This document shows positions 39,615-51,417 of a stretch of DNA of 64,000 bases, piece by piece. The position numbers and the translations under genes are program-made. A model generated the notes under the pieces. It was given only the letters and a program-made list of their open reading frames with translations. It was not told where the DNA came from and made no database searches. Numbering within the stretch: the first letter of the stretch is position 1; every line of letters starts with the position of its first letter. The stretch comes from Prochlorococcus sp. AG-347-K16 (lineage in GTDB: Bacteria; Cyanobacteriota; Cyanobacteriia; PCC-6307; Cyanobiaceae), in NCBI GenBank assembly GCA_003281405.1, contig QCCD01000001.1, positions 132,866 to 196,865 on the forward strand. The letters are read 5' to 3'.

Positions 39615-40786
39615 TAAAATTTGTCAATACATATTTGAATAAGTTCTAAAAATTTATCTATTTCTGACTTATTGTTTATTGAACCTAAAGTAACACGAAT
39701 ATTTGAATATAGTTCATCATCTTTTAAACCAATATTTTTAAGTGTTGAGCTAGGTTTCCCAGATGAGCTTGAACAAGCACTTCCACTACTTATGGCTATT
39801 TTATTTTCTGACATGAAATTAACAATCTTATAGGCCCTTATAGGCTCAAATAGTTTATTTAATAGTAGAAAAGAAATATGACTGGGGAGTCTATGGTTAA
39901 TACTTCCCGTAATCTTTATATGATTATTATCTTTAATTTTTTGAAAAAAATAATTTTTAAGTTTATTAATATTATTAGAGGGAAATTCAGTTATGTAATC
40001 ATATAATTTTATTTTTCCTTCAATATTCTTTAGTGATTCATACATTCCAGCGATTAATGGCAAAGCTTGTGTACCTTGTCTAATTGAAAATTCCTGAGTA
40101 AGTGATATGTCATTATTTTTTAAAATTTGTCTAGACTTTTCTTTTGTTAAAAGAATACCGATCCCTTTTGGACCTCCAAATTTATGAGCGGATAAACTTA
40201 AAAAATCACATTTAAGATCTTTCCAACTGAATATTCCATTACTTAATATTTGAGTTCCATCTAAATGAAACATTATATTTAATTCTTTACATTTGGAACC
40301 AATAAATTGGACAGGTTGTATTGTCCCAATTTCACTTTGTCCCCAAATAATTGATACAAGCTTAGTATTATTGTTTAAAAATTTTTCGATATTAGAAATA
40401 TTTAAAATTCCATCATTATTTACCGCCCATTCGTAAATATCCCAATTTTGTTTTCTTAGTTTATTAGCACAAATAGTTGTTGCTTGATGTTCAACATTTG
40501 AAATAACAATCCTACCATTTTTAAATTTCTCATAAATATTATTAAATACAATATTTGTCGATTCCGAAGAACCAGATGTAAAAATTATATCCTCTGGATC
40601 TGCTTCAAATATATAAGCAATTTTAGATCTAATTTTTTCAAGGTATGTAGAGCATTTTATCCCTAGCTCATATGTAGATGAAGGGTTATGCCAATAATTC
40701 CTATAAGTTGAATTAATTATATTTAAAACATTCTCAGATAATGGAGTTGTGGATGCATTATCTAAATAGATAAAATTATTTTCCAT
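39614..40786 (-). CDS. Cysteine desulfurase (NifS/IscS-like)
   Basis: LSAHKFGGPKGIG PLP lysine, SSGSACSSSSGKPS Cys loop. Confidence 0.92.
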   Translation of the reverse strand: MENNFIYLDNASTTPLSENVLNIINSTYRNYWHNPSSTYELGIKCSTYLEKIRSKIAYIFEADPEDIIFTSGSSESTNIVFNNIYEKFKNGRIVISNVEHQATTICANKLRKQNWDIYEWAVNNDGILNISNIEKFLNNNTKLVSIIWGQSEIGTIQPVQFIGSKCKELNIMFHLDGTQILSNGIFSWKDLKCDFLSLSAHKFGGPKGIGILLTKEKSRQILKNNDISLTQEFSIRQGTQALPLIAGMYESLKNIEGKIKLYDYITEFPSNNINKLKNYFFQKIKDNNHIKITGSINHRLPSHISFLLLNKLFEPIRAYKIVNFMSENKIAISSGSACSSSSGKPSSTLKNIGLKDDELYSNIRVTLGSINNKSEIDKFLELIQICIDKF

Positions 40787-41646
40787 TAATTTACTAACAT
40801 TGATCCTGAGAAAACCTTTTTAGCATTACCGGTCATCATTACTTCACAATCGTCTTTTGACCAATCAATTTTAAGATTACCTCCTGGTAAGGTTACTACG
40901 GTTTGAGAATTACAAAGGCCTAATTTATAAGCTGCCACATGGATAGCACAGGCGCCTGTTCCACAAGCTAAGGTTGGTCCTGCTCCCCTTTCCCATACTT
41001 TTACTTTGATATTATCTCTATTTAAAATTTGACAAAAATGCACATTAGTTTTTTCAGGAAATAATTCATTTTTTTCAAATATAGGACCAAGTCTGGAAAG
41101 AACAATTGACTCTATGTCTTTTACAAAGAATATTAAATGAGGATTTCCCATTCCTACGGCATAACCCATATTATTAAAATCTTTCTCAATAAATTCGTGT
41201 GAAGGAATTGAATTTATTTTTTTTTCAATTGTTGTTGGAATATTTTGACATTCTAAAATTGGAACTCCCATTTTTACTGTAATTTCATCATTTATATATT
41301 TTGCAATTTTTAAACCTGCTTTAGTCTCAATTTTATATTCTATATTTTTATTATTCATTGAATCATTTACGTGGAGATACTCAACTAAACACCTAATTCC
41401 GTTTCCACACATTTGTGCTTCAGAACCATCAGAATTAAAAATTATCATTTTTGCATAATTATCTTCATTAGGTTCTTCTATAAAAATCACACCATCCGCT
41501 CCAACACCAAATTGCCTGTTGCAAATTTTTTTTATATCAAAAATTTTATTTGTCTTGTAATTTTTATATAATTCATTCCCTCTAGAATCTATTATTACGA
41601 AATCATTTCCATTACCTTGATATTTTTCAAAACTTATATTTTTCAT
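40786..41646 (-). CDS. dapF: Diaminopimelate epimerase
   Basis: QMCGNGIRC and TLACGTGACA motifs. Confidence 0.97.
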   Translation of the reverse strand: MKNISFEKYQGNGNDFVIIDSRGNELYKNYKTNKIFDIKKICNRQFGVGADGVIFIEEPNEDNYAKMIIFNSDGSEAQMCGNGIRCLVEYLHVNDSMNNKNIEYKIETKAGLKIAKYINDEITVKMGVPILECQNIPTTIEKKINSIPSHEFIEKDFNNMGYAVGMGNPHLIFFVKDIESIVLSRLGPIFEKNELFPEKTNVHFCQILNRDNIKVKVWERGAGPTLACGTGACAIHVAAYKLGLCNSQTVVTLPGGNLKIDWSKDDCEVMMTGNAKKVFSGSMLVN

Positions 41647-41752
41647 TTGTAATTCATATATCTTAAATTTTAATTATAAATTATTCCTTTTAACATTCTA
41701 TTTCTATTTTATACAATGGATATTAAAATAATAATTTAATAAATAAAAATAA

Positions 41753-44323
41753 GTGATTTCTCCCGATAAACAATATGAGGCTGATACCAATTTATATAAT
41801 CCATCTGAAATAGAAAAAAAATGGCAGTCAATATGGACAGAAAACAATTTATACAAAACCGATGAATTAACTGAGAATAGCGATAAGTTTTATGCCTTAT
41901 CAATGTTTCCCTACCCTTCAGGTAATCTTCATATGGGACATGTTAGGAATTATGTTATTACAGACTTAATAGCTCGATTCCAAAGGTTTAAGGGTAAAAC
42001 TGTCTTACATCCAATGGGTTGGGACGCTTTTGGTTTGCCTGCTGAAAATGCTGCGATTGAAAGAGGAATTAGTCCAAGTGTCTGGACTAAAAAAAATATT
42101 TCTCACATGAAGTCACAATTAAAGCTTTTGGGACTATCAGTTGATTGGGATAGGGAATTTGCAACATGTGATGAAAATTATTATATTTGGACTCAATATC
42201 TATTTTTAGAGTTATACAAGTCAGGTCTTGTATATCAAAAGGAATCAGAAGTTAATTGGGATCCTATAGATAATACAGTCCTAGCGAATGAACAAGTTGA
42301 CTCAGAGGGTAAATCTTGGAGATCTGGGGCAGTAGTTGAAAAAAAATTATTAAAGCAATGGTTTTTAAGAATTACTAATTATGCGGATGAGTTATTGAAG
42401 GATTTAGAAAAATTAGATAACTGGCCAGAAAGAGTAAAAATAATGCAAGATAATTGGATTGGAAAGTCAATTGGTGCAAATATTAATTTCAATATTAATA
42501 CCAATCCAGAAAAGAAAATAACTGTATTTACAACAAGGCCAGATACTTTATTTGGAGTTACTTATTTAGCAATTTCTGTAAATCATTCATTAATTAAAAA
42601 AATTACTGATCAAGAAACCATACAAGATATAGAAAATCTTAAACAATATTTGAAAAATAATAAAAATAATGAACTTGAAAAAATTGGAATAAAAACTAGC
42701 TTAATAGCAATAAATCCAGTTAATTCTGAACCTATACCTATTTGGGTTGCAAGTTATGTCCTCGATGAATACGGTACCGGCGCTGTTATGGGTGTACCTG
42801 CTCATGATTTAAGGGATTTTGAGTTTGCTAAGAAAAACAATATAGATATTAAACAGGTAATAGTAAAGGATAAAAGTGAACAAAATAATGAGCTTGATAA
42901 TGCTTATGTAGAAAATGGATATCTAATTAATTCTAATCAATACAATGGTATAGCAAATACTATTGCTAAATTAAAAATTGCAGAGGAGGGAGTAAATAAT
43001 GGTTGGGCCGAAAATAAAATTCAATATCGTTTAAGAGATTGGTTAATTTCTAGACAAAGATATTGGGGATGTCCGATACCCATCGTTAATTGCAAAAAAT
43101 GTGGAGCTGTTCCTTTAAACCAATCGGATTTGCCTGTTTCATTACCAAAAGATATAGAAATCTCCGCTAACAAAATTAATGCTTTAGGTGATAATAATAA
43201 TTGGATAAATACAACATGTCCAAAATGTGGAATAGCGGCAAGAAAAGAAACTGACACTATGGACACTTTCATGTGTTCATCTTGGTATTTTTTAAGGTAC
43301 CCATCTTCAAAATGTTCAACTAAGCCATTTGAAAAGAATGAAATTAATAAGTGGTTACCTGTAGATCAATATGTTGGAGGAGTAGAGCATGCAATATTGC
43401 ATTTGTTATATGCAAGATTTTTCACTAAAGCTTTGCGAGATAATGAACTATTTGATATTGATGAACCTTTTGAAAAACTATTAACGCAAGGAATGGTTCA
43501 GGCCGCAGCCTATAAAAACAATAAAACTGGTAAATATGTTTCTCCTTCCGACATTACTGACTTATCAAATCCTACAGATCCAATTGACAATTCTAAACTC
43601 GAAGTTCTTTTCGAGAAGATGTCTAAGTCTAAATATAATGGAATAGACCCTGAATCAGTAATTAAAAAATATGGAGCAGATACAGCAAGAATGTTTATAT
43701 TATTTAAAGCACCACCAGAAAAAGATTTGGAATGGGGAGATACAGATGTTGAAGGACAATTTAGATTTTTAAGTAGGATTTGGAAGCTTTATATAAATTC
43801 TGCAAAAGATATAAATAGTAAATCTAATTCCTATCCAGATAAAGAAAAAAGTTTAATAAAGTCAATGAATATTGCTATAAAAGAAATTTCAAATGACATA
43901 TTAAATAACCAATTTAATACTGCGATTTCAGAACTAATGAAGTTTTATAATTCATTATCAAATTCCATTAATGACATAAACAATAATTTAAAAATTGATG
44001 CTTTAAAAACATTTTGTATTTTGTTGGCTCCATTTGCACCTCATATTGCAGAAGAAATATGGCATCTTATAGGATTTAAAAAATCTGTACATTTAGAACA
44101 CTGGCCTTCCTTTAATGCCGAGGCACTAAAGGAAGATTCATATGAACTAGTAATACAAGTGAATGGAAAAGTTAGAGACAAAGTAAATATTAATAATGAT
44201 ATGAGTGAAGATCAAATTAAAGAATTGACTCTTAAAAGACCTAACATATTAAAATGGACTCAAGATAAGGAAATAAGAAAAATAATTATTGTTAAAGGAA
44301 AAATAATGAATATTGTTGTTTAA
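41753..44323 (+). CDS. leuS: Leucyl-tRNA synthetase
   Basis: [31 protein letters not shown] start. Confidence 0.98.
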   Translation: MISPDKQYEADTNLYNPSEIEKKWQSIWTENNLYKTDELTENSDKFYALSMFPYPSGNLHMGHVRNYVITDLIARFQRFKGKTVLHPMGWDAFGLPAENAAIERGISPSVWTKKNISHMKSQLKLLGLSVDWDREFATCDENYYIWTQYLFLELYKSGLVYQKESEVNWDPIDNTVLANEQVDSEGKSWRSGAVVEKKLLKQWFLRITNYADELLKDLEKLDNWPERVKIMQDNWIGKSIGANINFNINTNPEKKITVFTTRPDTLFGVTYLAISVNHSLIKKITDQETIQDIENLKQYLKNNKNNELEKIGIKTSLIAINPVNSEPIPIWVASYVLDEYGTGAVMGVPAHDLRDFEFAKKNNIDIKQVIVKDKSEQNNELDNAYVENGYLINSNQYNGIANTIAKLKIAEEGVNNGWAENKIQYRLRDWLISRQRYWGCPIPIVNCKKCGAVPLNQSDLPVSLPKDIEISANKINALGDNNNWINTTCPKCGIAARKETDTMDTFMCSSWYFLRYPSSKCSTKPFEKNEINKWLPVDQYVGGVEHAILHLLYARFFTKALRDNELFDIDEPFEKLLTQGMVQAAAYKNNKTGKYVSPSDITDLSNPTDPIDNSKLEVLFEKMSKSKYNGIDPESVIKKYGADTARMFILFKAPPEKDLEWGDTDVEGQFRFLSRIWKLYINSAKDINSKSNSYPDKEKSLIKSMNIAIKEISNDILNNQFNTAISELMKFYNSLSNSINDINNNLKIDALKTFCILLAPFAPHIAEEIWHLIGFKKSVHLEHWPSFNAEALKEDSYELVIQVNGKVRDKVNINNDMSEDQIKELTLKRPNILKWTQDKEIRKIIIVKGKIMNIVV

Positions 44324-45903
44324 GAATTTATTTTTTGAATAACTAATGAATTTGGATTTGACCAATCGCCCTTAACTAAATAATTATCATTACCGAAACA
44401 CATTTCACGGAGTATAAAAAATATAGGTTCACTAACTGAATTATCAAATAATGATGTTATGTCATTTATAGAATATTCTCCGCCTTCATCTAATAAATTA
44501 CTTACTTTTTGTTGATACTCAATAATATTTGCAGCTGCTTTCTTTCCAGCTTCAACTCCAGGTTGATCATATGCATTTATATTTACCAATTCAGCGTAGA
44601 AGGACACAGCCCTCTCAAATAAAGCGATTAAGGCACCTAGTGAAAAACAATTTAACTTTTCTAACGTAATAGTGATACTTTGTCTGTTTTCACTAGAGAG
44701 TGCTGATCTGGTTCCTTGCAAAAAACCAGAAAGATATTCTTTAGGATTCTCTTTTTCATCAAATATATTAGTAGATGGAGAATCTAATAATTCAATAAAA
44801 ATACAAAAGAAATTATCAATACCATCTCTCAGTTGCTGAACATAAGCATGCTGATCTGTAGATCCTTTATTACCAAAAACGGAAATACCTTGATTAACTA
44901 CTTGACCATTCCTATTAAATTTCTTTCCTAATGATTCCATTACTAATTGCTGAAGATATTTACTAAAAACCTGTAACCTATCTCTATAAGGTAATACGAC
45001 CATATCTCTCTTTCCAATACCATCCCCAGTTAAATACCATGCGGATGATAATAGTGCTGCTGGATTATTTTTAAAATCACTTATACGTGTGGCTTCATCC
45101 ATTAATGATGCACCTCTTATAAATTCAGAGATATTTTCATTAATAAGAGCTAATGGAAGTAATCCCACAGAGCTTGTAATACTAGTTCTTCCACCAACCC
45201 AATCTTGCAAATTAAATATTTTTAACCAATTTTCAGAAGTAGCTTTTTTAAATAACTTACTACCTTTCATAGTTATAGCTATAGCATTAGAATTCCATTC
45301 AAGAGAATTGTTTTCGCAGTGACTTTTAATAATTTCCATAGCAATTCGAGGTTCAGGCGTACCACCTGATTTGCTTACTACTACAAATAATGTTGTTGAT
45401 AATTTTTCAGATAATTCTTCTAACTTTTCGCTAATTAAAAAAGGATCAACATTATCGATATAAGAAAAATTTAAGCCTTTAGAACACTTCTGAAGTGACT
45501 CTGTAATAAGTAATGGTCCTAATCCACTTCCACCAATTCCTATCCATAGAACATCAGTATACTGCTGATTATTCTTATTCTTAATATCCCCATTTAAAAT
45601 TTGTTTTCCAAATTCAGAGATTGAATTAATATCTGCTCTAATTTCTTCTCCTATTTTTGAAGAGGGTGAAATTGATGGATTTCTAAGCCAATAATGTCCA
45701 ACTTGTCTATTTTCATCAATATTTGAGATTGCACCATTTTCTAATTCTTTTATTGATGAAAAAACATCTTTAAATTTATCTTCTAAATTTTTTATCTCTT
45801 TACTTGTGAAATTAATTTTGCTTATGTCTAACCAAATATTTAATTTTTTATCAAACCAAAGATAATTACAAAATTTATCCCAAGCGTTTAAATCTCCATT
45901 CAT
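44320..45903 (-). CDS. pgi: Glucose-6-phosphate isomerase
   Basis: [29 protein letters not shown]. Confidence 0.97.
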   Translation of the reverse strand: MNGDLNAWDKFCNYLWFDKKLNIWLDISKINFTSKEIKNLEDKFKDVFSSIKELENGAISNIDENRQVGHYWLRNPSISPSSKIGEEIRADINSISEFGKQILNGDIKNKNNQQYTDVLWIGIGGSGLGPLLITESLQKCSKGLNFSYIDNVDPFLISEKLEELSEKLSTTLFVVVSKSGGTPEPRIAMEIIKSHCENNSLEWNSNAIAITMKGSKLFKKATSENWLKIFNLQDWVGGRTSITSSVGLLPLALINENISEFIRGASLMDEATRISDFKNNPAALLSSAWYLTGDGIGKRDMVVLPYRDRLQVFSKYLQQLVMESLGKKFNRNGQVVNQGISVFGNKGSTDQHAYVQQLRDGIDNFFCIFIELLDSPSTNIFDEKENPKEYLSGFLQGTRSALSSENRQSITITLEKLNCFSLGALIALFERAVSFYAELVNINAYDQPGVEAGKKAAANIIEYQQKVSNLLDEGGEYSINDITSLFDNSVSEPIFFILREMCFGNDNYLVKGDWSNPNSLVIQKINS

Positions 45904-46085
45904 TTTATATATTTGTTTCTTTTATTTATTATTCAATTATATCTATACGAATAGTACATAGATTTGAATCATTTAAATTTGTTTAAATTATTATCTTCAA
46001 ATAAATATGTTTTTGAATATAAACAATTAAAATTGAGGGTTTTTTTTATTTCATATGAATTTATCATTGAATAAAATAAAAAACT

Positions 46086-46742
46086 TTGGATAGTTCATTT
46101 AATTACATAATTTCGCCTGAGATATCTGAATTTAGAAGATTTTCCCCTAAATTAAAAATAGGTGTACTTGCTTCTGGGAAAGGAACAAACTTTCAGGAAT
46201 TAATTGATCTCTCAGAAAAAGGAGAATTAGATATAGATATAAAAGTTCTAATAACTAACAAAGATGATGCAGGATGTATAACGAGAGCTGAAAGTAAAAA
46301 AATACCTCACAAAATTATAAGAGGCAAAGACTTTCTGCAAAAGGAGGCATTTGAATTAGAAATTGTAAATACTTTAATTCATTACGATGTTGAACTTGTG
46401 GTTATGGCAGGCTGGATGAAAATTGTTACTCCTTTTTTTATTAATAAATTTAAGAATAAGATAATAAATATTCATCCTTCATTACTTCCCGCATATAAAG
46501 GTGGTTCTGCGATAAAGGATTCTATATTAAATGGTTCAAAAATAACTGGTTGTTCAGTACATTTTGTAGAAGAGGAGGTAGATAGTGGATCATTGATAAT
46601 GCAAGCTGCATTGTCAATTAGAGATGATGATGATATTGAATCACTTTCCAAAAGGATACAAATGCTTGAGCATAAAATTTTACCTCAATCAATCTCTCAA
46701 GCTGGGTTTTTGATAAGAAGTAATTTTATGGAAAATTATTAG
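46086..46742 (+). CDS. purN: Phosphoribosylglycinamide formyltransferase
   Basis: GVLASGKGTNFQEL, INIHPSLLPAYKG, TGCSVHFVEEEVDSG. Confidence 0.96.
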   Translation: MDSSFNYIISPEISEFRRFSPKLKIGVLASGKGTNFQELIDLSEKGELDIDIKVLITNKDDAGCITRAESKKIPHKIIRGKDFLQKEAFELEIVNTLIHYDVELVVMAGWMKIVTPFFINKFKNKIINIHPSLLPAYKGGSAIKDSILNGSKITGCSVHFVEEEVDSGSLIMQAALSIRDDDDIESLSKRIQMLEHKILPQSISQAGFLIRSNFMENY

Positions 46743-47781
46743 TTAAATCAAGACCTTCATCCATTGAAAATCCACTCATAAGATTTAAATTTTGAATTGC
46801 TTGCCCAGTCTGACCTTTTAACAAATTATCAATTGCAGATAAAATAATAATCCTCCCATTTCGAATATCGACTTTAACAGAAAGGAAAATTTGGTTTGTA
46901 TTTTTAACCCATTTTGTTGATGGGAATGTATCTACAGGTAAGACCTTAATATTTTTGAAATTTCTATAATAATTATCCAAAAGAATTCTGCAATCATCAG
47001 AAGTTAATCCTGGATCTCTTAATCTGCCATATATAGTCGAATGCATACCCCTTGATATCGGAACCAAATGAGGAGTAAAGAGCAGTTCAATTTTATTTCC
47101 AGATATTAAAGATGCTACTTGTTCGATCTCTGAGGTATGTCTATGGTTAATCAATCCATATGCTGATAGACCTTCTCCACATTCTGATAAAAGTAGCTTT
47201 TGGTTTGGTTCTCGACCACCACCAGAAGTTCCGCTTTTAGAATCAATTACTATACCTTCATTTTCAATAATTCCTTGAGAGAGATAAGGAGCTAATGGAA
47301 TAAGAGCAGATGTTGGATAACATCCTGGACAGGCAATTAATCTTCCTTTTGAAATGGCTTCTTTATTTATTTCAGGAAGACCGTAAACTGCCTCTTTGCA
47401 TAAATCATCGTCACTCCTTTTATAAATAGCAGCTTCTTTGGAATATACTTTTTTCCATTCGTCTAAGGACTTATATCTGTAATCAGCTGATAAATCAATA
47501 ACTTTAACTCCTCTATCTAATAATTTTCTTGTCAATGTTGAAGATATTCCATTTGGTAAGCAAAGCAATGCAACATCTGAATTTTTTGAAATATTATCTA
47601 CTGAAATATCTTCTATATAAGGATCATTATCTAGATAAATAAAAGGGAAATTATCATTCCACTTTGATCCAGAGGTTTTATTACCTCCTAAAAATGAAAT
47701 TTTGTATTTTTTATTCTTCTTTAAAAGATTTACCGCTTGAATACCTCCGTAACCAGTAGCACCAACTATTGCAACATTCAT
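46726..47781 (-). CDS. argC: N-acetyl-gamma-glutamyl-phosphate reductase
   Basis: GATGYGG, IACPGCYPTSA. Confidence 0.97.
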   Translation of the reverse strand: MNVAIVGATGYGGIQAVNLLKKNKKYKISFLGGNKTSGSKWNDNFPFIYLDNDPYIEDISVDNISKNSDVALLCLPNGISSTLTRKLLDRGVKVIDLSADYRYKSLDEWKKVYSKEAAIYKRSDDDLCKEAVYGLPEINKEAISKGRLIACPGCYPTSALIPLAPYLSQGIIENEGIVIDSKSGTSGGGREPNQKLLLSECGEGLSAYGLINHRHTSEIEQVASLISGNKIELLFTPHLVPISRGMHSTIYGRLRDPGLTSDDCRILLDNYYRNFKNIKVLPVDTFPSTKWVKNTNQIFLSVKVDIRNGRIIILSAIDNLLKGQTGQAIQNLNLMSGFSMDEGLDLTNNFP

Positions 47782-47857
47782 TTCTTTGAATTGGCAGACT
47801 TTGAGATAGGATTATAAAGTGTTGAATTAAAGGTAACTAAAACACTATTTTTCTATA

Positions 47858-49594
47858 TTGATAGGAATAATGAAAGAAACAAGTCCCAAATCAAATAATG
47901 GAACAATTTTGGATATAAATGAATCTTTTAAAATTGAATTTGATCCTATCAGCGATGCGTTGGCAGCTATAAGAAATGGTGAATGCATAATTGTTGTAGA
48001 TGATGAAAGAAGAGAAAATGAAGGAGATTTAATATGTGCAGCCCAGTTTGCAACTCCACAGCAAATTAATTTTATGGCTACTGAGGGACGTGGCCTTATA
48101 TGCCTAGCTATGCAAGGTGAAAAGCTTGACTCTTTAGATTTACCATTAATGGTAGATAGAAATACAGATGAAAATCAAACAGCTTTTACGATATCAATTG
48201 ATGCTGGTCCTGAAAATAATGTTACTACTGGAATTTCCGCTGAAGACAGGGCAAAGACAATTCAAGTTGCAATAAACCCAAATACAAAACCTGATGATTT
48301 AAGGAGGCCAGGACATATTTTTCCATTAAGAGCTAAAAAAGGTGGTGTATTAAAGAGGGCAGGTCATACTGAAGCGGCAGTAGATATTGCGGCGATGTCA
48401 GGTCTTTATCCAGCTGGAGTGATTTGTGAAATACAAAATCCTGACGGTTCCATGTCGAGACTTCCGCAACTTAAAGAGTATGCAAAACAGTGGGGAATGA
48501 AATTAATATCCATAGCTGATTTAATAAGTTATCGATTTCAAACTGAGAGATTTGTATTTAGAAAATCCGACGCTGTTCTTCCAAGTATTTTTGGTAATTT
48601 CAAAGCTTATGGATATGTCAATGAACTTGATGGTTCAGAGCACGTTGCATTAGTTAAACAAAAATCATCAAAATTAAGTGAACCTGTACTAGTAAGAATG
48701 CATTCAGAGTGCTTAACTGGCGATGCTTTTGGATCATTACGTTGTGATTGTAGACCTCAATTAGAGGCTGCTTTATCAAGGATAGAAAAAGAGGAAGAGG
48801 GAGTTGTTGTCTACTTGAGACAAGAAGGTAGAGGTATTGGTCTTATAAATAAATTAAAAGCTTACAGCTTACAGGATGGTGGATTAGACACTGTAGAAGC
48901 TAATGAAAAATTAGGTTTTCCAGCTGATCTCAGAAATTATGGAGTTGGAGCACAGATATTAACCGATCTTGGAATAAAAAAACTAAAATTACTTACAAAC
49001 AATCCTAGAAAGATTGCTGGATTAGGTGGTTATGGAATAGAAGTAATTGAGAGAGTTCCATTAGTAATTTGTCCAAACGATAATAATGCAGAATATTTGA
49101 GTGTAAAAAAAACGAAGCTAGGCCATATGATTGATGAAGGTAATCCTAATTCCAGGAATATCGATCCATTTATATCAATTTTTCTTGACGGAAAATATAA
49201 ATCTATAGATCTAGTTCCTATCAAAAATAAAGTTATTAATTTCTGTAGTGAACAGAACATTAATATTAAACTAGAAAGTACTCCAAGATTATTAGCCTTT
49301 TGGAATAGACCAAAATTAGTTTGGCGAATTTTGCATGATCAAAATAGAACCAATTCAAACATAACAGATGAAGAAATAAAGAATATAGAATTATTTATTC
49401 AGTTTTTATCTAATTATGAAAATAGTACAAAGATTGGAATTATTGTTTCTAGAAACATTGAACAAGCATTACACCCAAAAAGTAGCATCAAATTAATCAA
49501 TACTAAATTTTCAATAAATAATGAAATCTTGTATTCATCTACAAGAAAATTTAATCTAGATAAAGAGACATTTAGTATAGTTTTTGAAGGTTAA
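47858..49594 (+). CDS. ribBA: Bifunctional DHBP synthase/GTP cyclohydrolase II
   Basis: [37 protein letters not shown]. Confidence 0.97.
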   Translation: MIGIMKETSPKSNNGTILDINESFKIEFDPISDALAAIRNGECIIVVDDERRENEGDLICAAQFATPQQINFMATEGRGLICLAMQGEKLDSLDLPLMVDRNTDENQTAFTISIDAGPENNVTTGISAEDRAKTIQVAINPNTKPDDLRRPGHIFPLRAKKGGVLKRAGHTEAAVDIAAMSGLYPAGVICEIQNPDGSMSRLPQLKEYAKQWGMKLISIADLISYRFQTERFVFRKSDAVLPSIFGNFKAYGYVNELDGSEHVALVKQKSSKLSEPVLVRMHSECLTGDAFGSLRCDCRPQLEAALSRIEKEEEGVVVYLRQEGRGIGLINKLKAYSLQDGGLDTVEANEKLGFPADLRNYGVGAQILTDLGIKKLKLLTNNPRKIAGLGGYGIEVIERVPLVICPNDNNAEYLSVKKTKLGHMIDEGNPNSRNIDPFISIFLDGKYKSIDLVPIKNKVINFCSEQNINIKLESTPRLLAFWNRPKLVWRILHDQNRTNSNITDEEIKNIELFIQFLSNYENSTKIGIIVSRNIEQALHPKSSIKLINTKFSINNEILYSSTRKFNLDKETFSIVFEG

Positions 49595-49598
49595 TTTA

Positions 49599-50036
49599 CT
49601 ATTTTAAGGTTGCTTTCAGAATTTTTGATCCATTAGTAAGTTTTAGCACTACATCCATATCATCAGTCTTACCAAAAACTGTATGAACTCCATCCAGATG
49701 AGGCTGTGGTTCATAAACTATGAAAAACTGACTTCCACCTGTATCCTTTCCTGCATGAGCCATAGAAAGTGAGCCTTTTAGATGTTTATTAGAATTAATT
49801 TCACATTTTATATTATATCCAGGCCCACCAGTTCCAGGCATACCTGATGCTCCATTACGAGTATTTGGACATCCACCCTGAGCCATAAATCCAGGAATAA
49901 CTCTGTGAAATGCTAGACCATCATAAAAACCATCACTAATTAGGCTCGTGAAATTTTTAACTGTATTAGGTGCATCGTCAGAGAAAAATTCAATATTAAT
50001 GTTCCCAACTTCTGTTTCAAATAATGCAGTTGTCAT
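49599..50036 (-). CDS. Cyclophilin-type peptidyl-prolyl isomerase
   Basis: [29 protein letters not shown]. Confidence 0.96.
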   Translation of the reverse strand: MTTALFETEVGNINIEFFSDDAPNTVKNFTSLISDGFYDGLAFHRVIPGFMAQGGCPNTRNGASGMPGTGGPGYNIKCEINSNKHLKGSLSMAHAGKDTGGSQFFIVYEPQPHLDGVHTVFGKTDDMDVVLKLTNGSKILKATLK

Positions 50037-50073
50037 GTTTTATTTGTTTAGTAATTAATAAATATTTTAATAG

Positions 50074-50457
50074 CTAAAGCAACTTTTCAAGGTTTTCCTT
50101 AATAGTGTTTATATCAATGCTATCTTTATTACTGTTTTTCTCTTCCTCCCAATTTTCAACTTCTAGGTTTTTCTGGGGTGGTGAAATTAATAACCTATCT
50201 TCAGCGGTTTTAGGTACAAAATTTTTTTCTACTAGTTTGTATTCATAATCTAATTTAATACAGAAATCTTTTATTTCCTCTATATTAATCATCTCAACCG
50301 TTGGCAAAGGAAAATCTTGAGCTTCTAGAAGACCACAATATCTTGTTGCATCATCCTTATCTTCAAACATAAGAACGATGGTCCTTCCTTTAAGTTCGAT
50401 TGAATGAATTCCTTCCTTATCTGTTCCTGAATTATATAAAAGAACAAATACGTTCAT
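50074..50457 (-). CDS. DUF3110-family protein
   Basis: MNVFVLLYNSGTDKEGIHSIELKGRTIVLMFEDKDDATRYCGLLEAQDFP. Confidence 0.8.
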   Translation of the reverse strand: MNVFVLLYNSGTDKEGIHSIELKGRTIVLMFEDKDDATRYCGLLEAQDFPLPTVEMINIEEIKDFCIKLDYEYKLVEKNFVPKTAEDRLLISPPQKNLEVENWEEEKNSNKDSIDINTIKENLEKLL

Positions 50458-50490
50458 AAGTATCGATTTTACTATTTATATAATATTTGA

Positions 50491-51417
50491 TTAAGAATCA
50501 GAAAGTGATAATTCTTGTAATCTTGTATATAAAGCAATTTCTTCATCATTAATATCAGCAGGTATCACTACCAGGATTTCAACATATTGATCACCTACAT
50601 TATCTTCGAAAGTTAAGCCCCTCCCTTTCAAACGTAACATTCTTCCTGTAGATGATTTTGGTGGTACTTGAAGTGTGACATTTCCATCAAGGGTAGGAAC
50701 CTCTACTGCACAACCAAGAAGAGCATCATGAGGAAATAACTCTAATTTATACAGAACTCTTAAACCATCAATTCTTAGACCACTTTCCGTTTGAACTTTT
50801 AACTGTAGATAATGATCTTTACCTCCTCTTGCAATATTTTCAAGTCTTAATCGCCATCCATCTCCAGCGAATGGAGGTGTATCAACTTCTACTACAGTTT
50901 CATCTTCAAGCTCAATTAAAATTGAAGCTCCATTTAAGGCCTCATCAGGGGTTAATTCTATAACTGTTTCAATATCTTGGTGGAGTTTAACTGGTGGCGG
51001 CTCTTCTGGAGAGGTTGTAGGGTATTCATAATGATTAAATTTATCATTATTTGTATTTATCGATTCATCCTCATATGGTTCTTTTTCATAATCATCGGAA
51101 TTCTTTGGTGAATATTCATATCCAAATAATGAATCAAGATAATCTTCAAAATCAGGAAAACCAGTCTTAAAATTATTATTTTCGTTAGCACCATGGACAT
51201 TTTCATCCCCATTATTTTTTCTTACATTAGGATCACTTAGATATTCGTATGCTTCGTTAATTAATTTAAATCTTTCTTCCGCATTAATATCATTTTTATT
51301 TAAATCTGGATGCCATTTTCTTGCTTCTCTTCGAAAGGCCTTTTTAAGTTCTTTATCATCAAAATCAGGGGATAAACCCAAAATCGACAAATAGTCTTTT
51401 TTAGAGGAAGTAGTCAT
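50491..51417 (-). CDS. DnaJ-type chaperone (J domain + DnaJ_C, no zinc finger)
   Basis: DYLSILGLSPDFDDKELKKAFRREARKWHPDLN; start set at MTTSSKKDY. Confidence 0.92.
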   Translation of the reverse strand: MTTSSKKDYLSILGLSPDFDDKELKKAFRREARKWHPDLNKNDINAEERFKLINEAYEYLSDPNVRKNNGDENVHGANENNNFKTGFPDFEDYLDSLFGYEYSPKNSDDYEKEPYEDESINTNNDKFNHYEYPTTSPEEPPPVKLHQDIETVIELTPDEALNGASILIELEDETVVEVDTPPFAGDGWRLRLENIARGGKDHYLQLKVQTESGLRIDGLRVLYKLELFPHDALLGCAVEVPTLDGNVTLQVPPKSSTGRMLRLKGRGLTFEDNVGDQYVEILVVIPADINDEEIALYTRLQELSLSDS